NCBI GenBank assembly: GCA_900551395.1
Contig: URVX01000037.1
Coordinates: 1-8,825 of the forward strand
DNA from: an uncultured Subdoligranulum sp.
GTDB lineage: Bacteria; Bacillota; Clostridia; Christensenellales; CAG-314
Direction of reading: 5' to 3'
Length of the DNA: 8,825 nt
Positions 6,016-8,825 of the stretch are shown here, piece by piece. Below the pieces are notes generated by a model. That model was given only the letters and a program-made list of their open reading frames with translations. It had not been told where the DNA came from and did no database searches. Position 1 is the first letter of the stretch; each line of letters opens with the position of its first letter. Both the position numbers and the translations under genes were made by a program.

Positions 6016-6969
6016 ATGAATTTTTTGGCATTTGACATCGAAGCGGCAAACGGCTACAAGCCTTACAGCATTTGCAGCGTGGGTTATGTTGTTGCGGACG
6101 AGAGCTTCAACATTTTACACAAGGAAAATATCTGGATAAACCCCAAAACCAAATACAACTTAAACGGCACCCGCAAAAACGTGGGCATAGATTTGCACCT
6201 CGACAAAAAGGTTATCTACAGCGCGCCGACATTTAAGCAGGCGTACGACAGGCTGAAAAAGCTCCTGTCCGACCCGACGGTGCGCGTTGTCGGACACGCG
6301 GTGGAAAGCGACGTAAGCATGCTCAACAGCGCCTGCCGGCACAACAAGCTTCCGTGCATAAATTTCGAATTTATCTGTTCGCAGCTGCTTTTCAAGCTGT
6401 ATCGCGGCGACAAGGACGTCAGGGGACTTGACAAGATTGCCGACGAGCTGGGGATACGCTTCGAGCATCACGCTTCGGACGAGGACGCGCTTGCAAGCAT
6501 GCTTACACTCAAATATCTCTGCGAGGACAGCGAGCTTTCCGTCGACGAGCTGCTGGAAAAGTACAACGTGCGTCGGGGGCTGAACAAAAATTTCGTCGTT
6601 ACGCGCACGGTGTCTTTGTCGGGACAGATAAGCAAAAAGCATTTAACGGCCGAAGCGATAAAAGCCATTTCGGAATATATCCGCACAAATCGATTGAGAA
6701 GCGCGCCCAAGGGCGCACTCAAGGGAAAGCTTGTCAGTCTGTCCCGCGCGCTTGAGTGCTCTGAAAGCGAAGTGTTGCACGGCGTGCTGCGACATATTTA
6801 CGCAAGCGGCGGTCAGTACACCGCCAAAATAAGCAAGGGAAGCGTATACGTCAGGACAGAGGGGGAGCAGTCGGAAACGGATTTGATGAGAGAGGGATAT
6901 CTGTCAAAATTGATTGAAAACGGATTTGAATGCACCGTCATGACGGTAAACGAATTTCTGGAAAATTAA
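6016..6969 (+). CDS. DEDDh 3'-5' exonuclease-domain protein with uncharacterised C-terminal region
   Basis: Residues 1-170 form a DnaQ/PolC-epsilon-like exonuclease domain. ExoI is FLAFDIEAAN (3-12) with Asp7 and Glu9; ExoII is VGHAVESDVSML (92-103) with Asp99; ExoIII is HHASDEDALA (151-160), giving the His152-x4-Asp157 pair of the DEDDh class. All four acidic residues and the histidine are present, so two-metal exonuclease activity on DNA or RNA is likely; the substrate is unknown. The tail (about 185-317) matches nothing I recognise with certainty. Its last 55 residues (GGQYTAKISKGSVYV, then NEFLEN at the end) resemble the second half of a BRCT domain. The ATG at 6016 is preferred because the domain normally begins at once with this strand; the in-frame ATG at 5992 lies in the terminator stem. 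Neither start has a Shine-Dalgarno motif, and I found no convincing promoter. Confidence 0.85.
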   Translation: MNFLAFDIEAANGYKPYSICSVGYVVADESFNILHKENIWINPKTKYNLNGTRKNVGIDLHLDKKVIYSAPTFKQAYDRLKKLLSDPTVRVVGHAVESDVSMLNSACRHNKLPCINFEFICSQLLFKLYRGDKDVRGLDKIADELGIRFEHHASDEDALASMLTLKYLCEDSELSVDELLEKYNVRRGLNKNFVVTRTVSLSGQISKKHLTAEAIKAISEYIRTNRLRSAPKGALKGKLVSLSRALECSESEVLHGVLRHIYASGGQYTAKISKGSVYVRTEGEQSETDLMREGYLSKLIENGFECTVMTVNEFLEN

Positions 6970-6974
6970 AAAGC

Positions 6975-7005
6975 CCCGTCCGGCGGAAGCCGGACGGGTT
7001 TTTTT
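6975..7005. terminator. Bidirectional intrinsic terminator between convergent genes
   Basis: CCCGTCCGGC (6975-6984) pairs perfectly with GCCGGACGGG (6989-6998) around a GGAA tetraloop of the GNRA class. Seven T residues (6999-7005) follow on the plus strand and five A residues (6968-6972) precede it, which read as a T-run on the minus strand. It can therefore end both the exonuclease transcript and the converging aminopeptidase transcript, whose stop codon is at 7028. Confidence 0.9.
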
Positions 7006-7027
7006 CATTATGTCGATTTTAATTGGT

Positions 7028-8260
7028 TCAGATTATCCACTCGCCGTCCTCGAACAGAGTGACGACCTTGCCGTCGTAGCCGATTCCCTCGACGTGCAGA
7101 TCCTTTGTGCCAACCATAAAGTCGCAGTGCTCTATGGAGTCGTTTACGCCCAGCTTGTCAAGCTGCTCTATGGTCAGCTTGTCGCCGTTTTTGACGGTGG
7201 AGGGATAGCCCTTGCCGAGCGCCAGGTGACAGCTTGCGTTCTCGTCGAACAGCGTGTTGTAGAACAGAATTCCAAGCTCGGAAATGGGAGAGTGCTTGCC
7301 TATCAGGGCTATTTCTCCGAGATAATGGCTGCCCTCGTCCGTTTCGACGAGGTTTTTCAACGTTTCGTAGCCCTTTGCCGCGCCGAAATTGCATACGCGC
7401 CCGTCCTTGAATTCGAGGAAGAAATCGTCGATGACTGTTCCGTTTTCAACAAGAGGAAGCGCGCTTTTGACAATGCCGTTTACTTTGTATTTGTGAGGAG
7501 CCGTGAACACCTCCTCAGTCGGCATGTTGGCGGTGAAATTCACTCCGTCCAGCGCTTTTTCGCCTGCGCCCGTCCATATATGTCCCTCTGCAAGCCCCAC
7601 CCTGAGGTCTGTGCCTTTGGAGTTTGTCATATGTATGTACTCGAAATTGTGCTTGTTGAGAAAATGCGCCCTGTGCTCCAGCCTTGCGTTGTGCTCCTGC
7701 CACGCCTTGACGGGGTCTTTTTCGTTTAAACGCATTGTCACCGCAATGGCATCCCACAGCTTGTCTACAGCCTGCTCGGCAGTGCAGTCGGGGAAAATTT
7801 TCTTTGCCCAGTTTACGGAAGGGACGGGAACTATGCACCAACGCACGGCGTTTGACATTGTGGCTTTTCTGAATTCGATAAATTTTTTGTTGGACGCGGT
7901 GGAAAAAGCCTTTATCTTTCCGGCGTCTATTCCGTCGAAAATATCGGGGTCGTCGGAGGTTATGGAAATGTGCGCCGCCTTGTTGGTAACGCCGTAAAGC
8001 TTCTGCGCCGCCATCCAGTCGGGGATGTCCACAAGCGTTTCGACGTCGGCGTGCTGATATCTGATTTTTGCCAGCTTTTCGTCTTTCCAATATACGAAGA
8101 CGTCTTTGGCTCCCGCTTCAAAAGCCGTTTCTGCGATTATACGGGCAAAATCATTGCACTCGATGGGGGAGTTGATGATGAGGATTTGTCCCTTTTGCAG
8201 GTTCACGCCTATTTCTACTGCAAGACGCGCAAACTGTTTTTGTTTTTCGATGCTTAACAT
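7028..8260 (-). CDS. M29-family metallo-aminopeptidase (AmpS/PepS type)
   Basis: This 410-residue protein belongs to peptidase family M29 (thermophilic aminopeptidase/AmpS/PepS), cytoplasmic two-metal enzymes that remove N-terminal residues from peptides. The expected ligands appear in order with family spacing: Glu250 in MPTEEVFTAP (246-255), Glu316 in YLGEIAL (313-319), His345 and the catalytic-type Tyr352 in ASCHLALGKGY (342-352), and His378 and Asp380 in EHCDFMVG (377-384). The N-terminal half (1-240) has the usual Rossmann-like layout, beginning with KQFARLAVEIGVNLQKGQ. The length is normal and no key residue is missing. AAGGAG (8268-8273, read on the minus strand) lies 7 bases from the ATG and fixes the start. 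The gene lies 23 bases downstream of the glycyl-tRNA synthetase gene on the same strand, so the two probably form an operon. The physiological substrate and metal cannot be read from sequence. Confidence 0.95.
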   Translation of the reverse strand: MLSIEKQKQFARLAVEIGVNLQKGQILIINSPIECNDFARIIAETAFEAGAKDVFVYWKDEKLAKIRYQHADVETLVDIPDWMAAQKLYGVTNKAAHISITSDDPDIFDGIDAGKIKAFSTASNKKFIEFRKATMSNAVRWCIVPVPSVNWAKKIFPDCTAEQAVDKLWDAIAVTMRLNEKDPVKAWQEHNARLEHRAHFLNKHNFEYIHMTNSKGTDLRVGLAEGHIWTGAGEKALDGVNFTANMPTEEVFTAPHKYKVNGIVKSALPLVENGTVIDDFFLEFKDGRVCNFGAAKGYETLKNLVETDEGSHYLGEIALIGKHSPISELGILFYNTLFDENASCHLALGKGYPSTVKNGDKLTIEQLDKLGVNDSIEHCDFMVGTKDLHVEGIGYDGKVVTLFEDGEWII

Positions 8261-8283
8261 TTATATGCTCCTTGTTATTATAT

Positions 8284-8825
8284 TTAAAATTTCAGTGCCT
8301 GCGAAATATAGCCCTCCAGCTCGTCGACCTTGAGGCGTATCTGTTCCATGCTGTCGCGCATTCTCACCGTTACGGTGTCGTCTTCGAGTGTCTGGAAATC
8401 CACAGTTATGCAAAAAGGCGTGCCTATTTCGTCCTGTCGGCGGTATCTTTTGCCTATGCTGCCCGTTTCGTCGTAGTCCACGTTGAAGCTTTGCGCCAGT
8501 CTGTCGCAGATTTTCGCCGCGTCCGCGCCCAGCTTTTTCTGCAACGGCAGCACCGCCGCCTTGAAAGGGGCAAGCGCGGGATGAAGTCTTAAAACGACTC
8601 TGGTTTCGTTGTTTTCCAGAGCTTCCTCGTTCATCTGACCGGAAAGAAAAGCCAGCACCACTCTGTCCGCGCCAAGTGACGGCTCGATGCAGTAGGGCAC
8701 GTATTTTTCGTTTGTCACGGGGTCGGTGTATTCCATGCTTTCCCCGCTTGCGTTCTGGTGGCACATGAGGTCGAAGTCCGTTCTGTCCGCAATGCCCCAA
8801 AGCTCGCCCCAGCCGAAAGGGAACA
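8284..8825 (-). CDS. glyQS: Glycyl-tRNA synthetase, alpha2 single-chain type (C-terminal part; gene runs off the window)
   Basis: GlyRS charges tRNA-Gly with glycine in the cytoplasm. The reading frame is open to the window edge, and the 179 visible residues are the C-terminal part only; an internal ATG at 8766 is not the true start. The fragment begins with FPFGWGELWGIADRTDFDL, a signature of the class IIa alpha2 enzyme. Then come NASGESMEY (24-32 of the fragment) and the class II motif 3 EPSLGADRVVLAFL (47-60) with Arg54. The anticodon-binding domain (about 75-179) includes LRLHPALAPFKAAVLPL, GSIGKRYRRQDEIGTPFC and VRMRDSMEQIR. This rules out the alpha2beta2 GlyQ/GlyS form. The gene ends at the TAA at 8284-8286, 23 bases before the aminopeptidase start. 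Any promoter or T-box leader would lie beyond position 8825. Confidence 0.97.
   Translation of the reverse strand, partial: FPFGWGELWGIADRTDFDLMCHQNASGESMEYTDPVTNEKYVPYCIEPSLGADRVVLAFLSGQMNEEALENNETRVVLRLHPALAPFKAAVLPLQKKLGADAAKICDRLAQSFNVDYDETGSIGKRYRRQDEIGTPFCITVDFQTLEDDTVTVRMRDSMEQIRLKVDELEGYISQALKF

Noticed and set aside
7010..7729. Plus-strand open frame (239 codons) opposite the aminopeptidase gene
   Set aside because: It is antisense to a complete M29 peptidase with all metal ligands and has no supporting start signal.
8261..8800. Second minus-strand frame (179 codons) within the GlyRS gene
   Set aside because: The neighbouring frame reads a clear GlyRS C-terminus to the window edge; this one is a shifted-frame shadow rich in Arg and Gly.

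Overview
This window looks like chromosomal housekeeping sequence from a Gram-positive-type bacterium, most likely an uncultured member of the Clostridia/Firmicutes. The reasons are TTGACA/TATAAT-type promoters with exact 17-base spacers, AGGAG-like ribosome binding sites on several genes, compact intrinsic terminators, a two-domain Sua5-type threonylcarbamoyl-AMP synthase, and a single-chain (alpha2) glycyl-tRNA synthetase. TGA is used as a stop, so the standard code applies. I see no mobile element, CRISPR array, phage gene or defence system. Taxonomy below phylum is not resolvable by eye.

Layout from left to right. Positions 20-95 hold a tRNA-Asn(GTT) gene on the minus strand with its own promoter (113-141). 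A divergent, near-consensus promoter (292-320) drives sua5 (337-1341) and rpiB (1368-1817) on the plus strand, and this unit ends at a hairpin terminator (1807-1832). A second promoter (1875-1903) starts a three-gene unit: an unrecognised single-pass membrane protein (1951-2943), guaB (2975-4432) and guaA (4441-5967), closed by a terminator at 5976-6005. Directly behind that terminator lies a DEDDh-type exonuclease gene with an unusual C-terminal region (6016-6969). A strong, probably bidirectional hairpin (6975-6998) separates it from a convergent minus-strand unit: an M29 aminopeptidase (7028-8260), preceded by the 3' part of the glycyl-tRNA synthetase gene (8284-8825, running off the window).

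How the genes relate. GuaB (IMP to XMP) and GuaA (XMP to GMP) are consecutive steps of guanine nucleotide synthesis and are almost certainly co-transcribed. Sua5 makes the activated intermediate for the t6A modification of A37 in ANN-decoding tRNAs, and the adjacent divergent tRNA-Asn is one of its natural substrates. RpiB belongs to the pentose phosphate pathway. GlyRS and the aminopeptidase form a second likely operon.

The parts that resist routine annotation are the membrane protein heading the guaBA unit, the C-terminal extension of the exonuclease (which resembles a split or divergent BRCT domain), and the expression signals of three genes (sua5, guaA, exonuclease) that lack a recognisable Shine-Dalgarno sequence. 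I found no convincing new multi-gene system.
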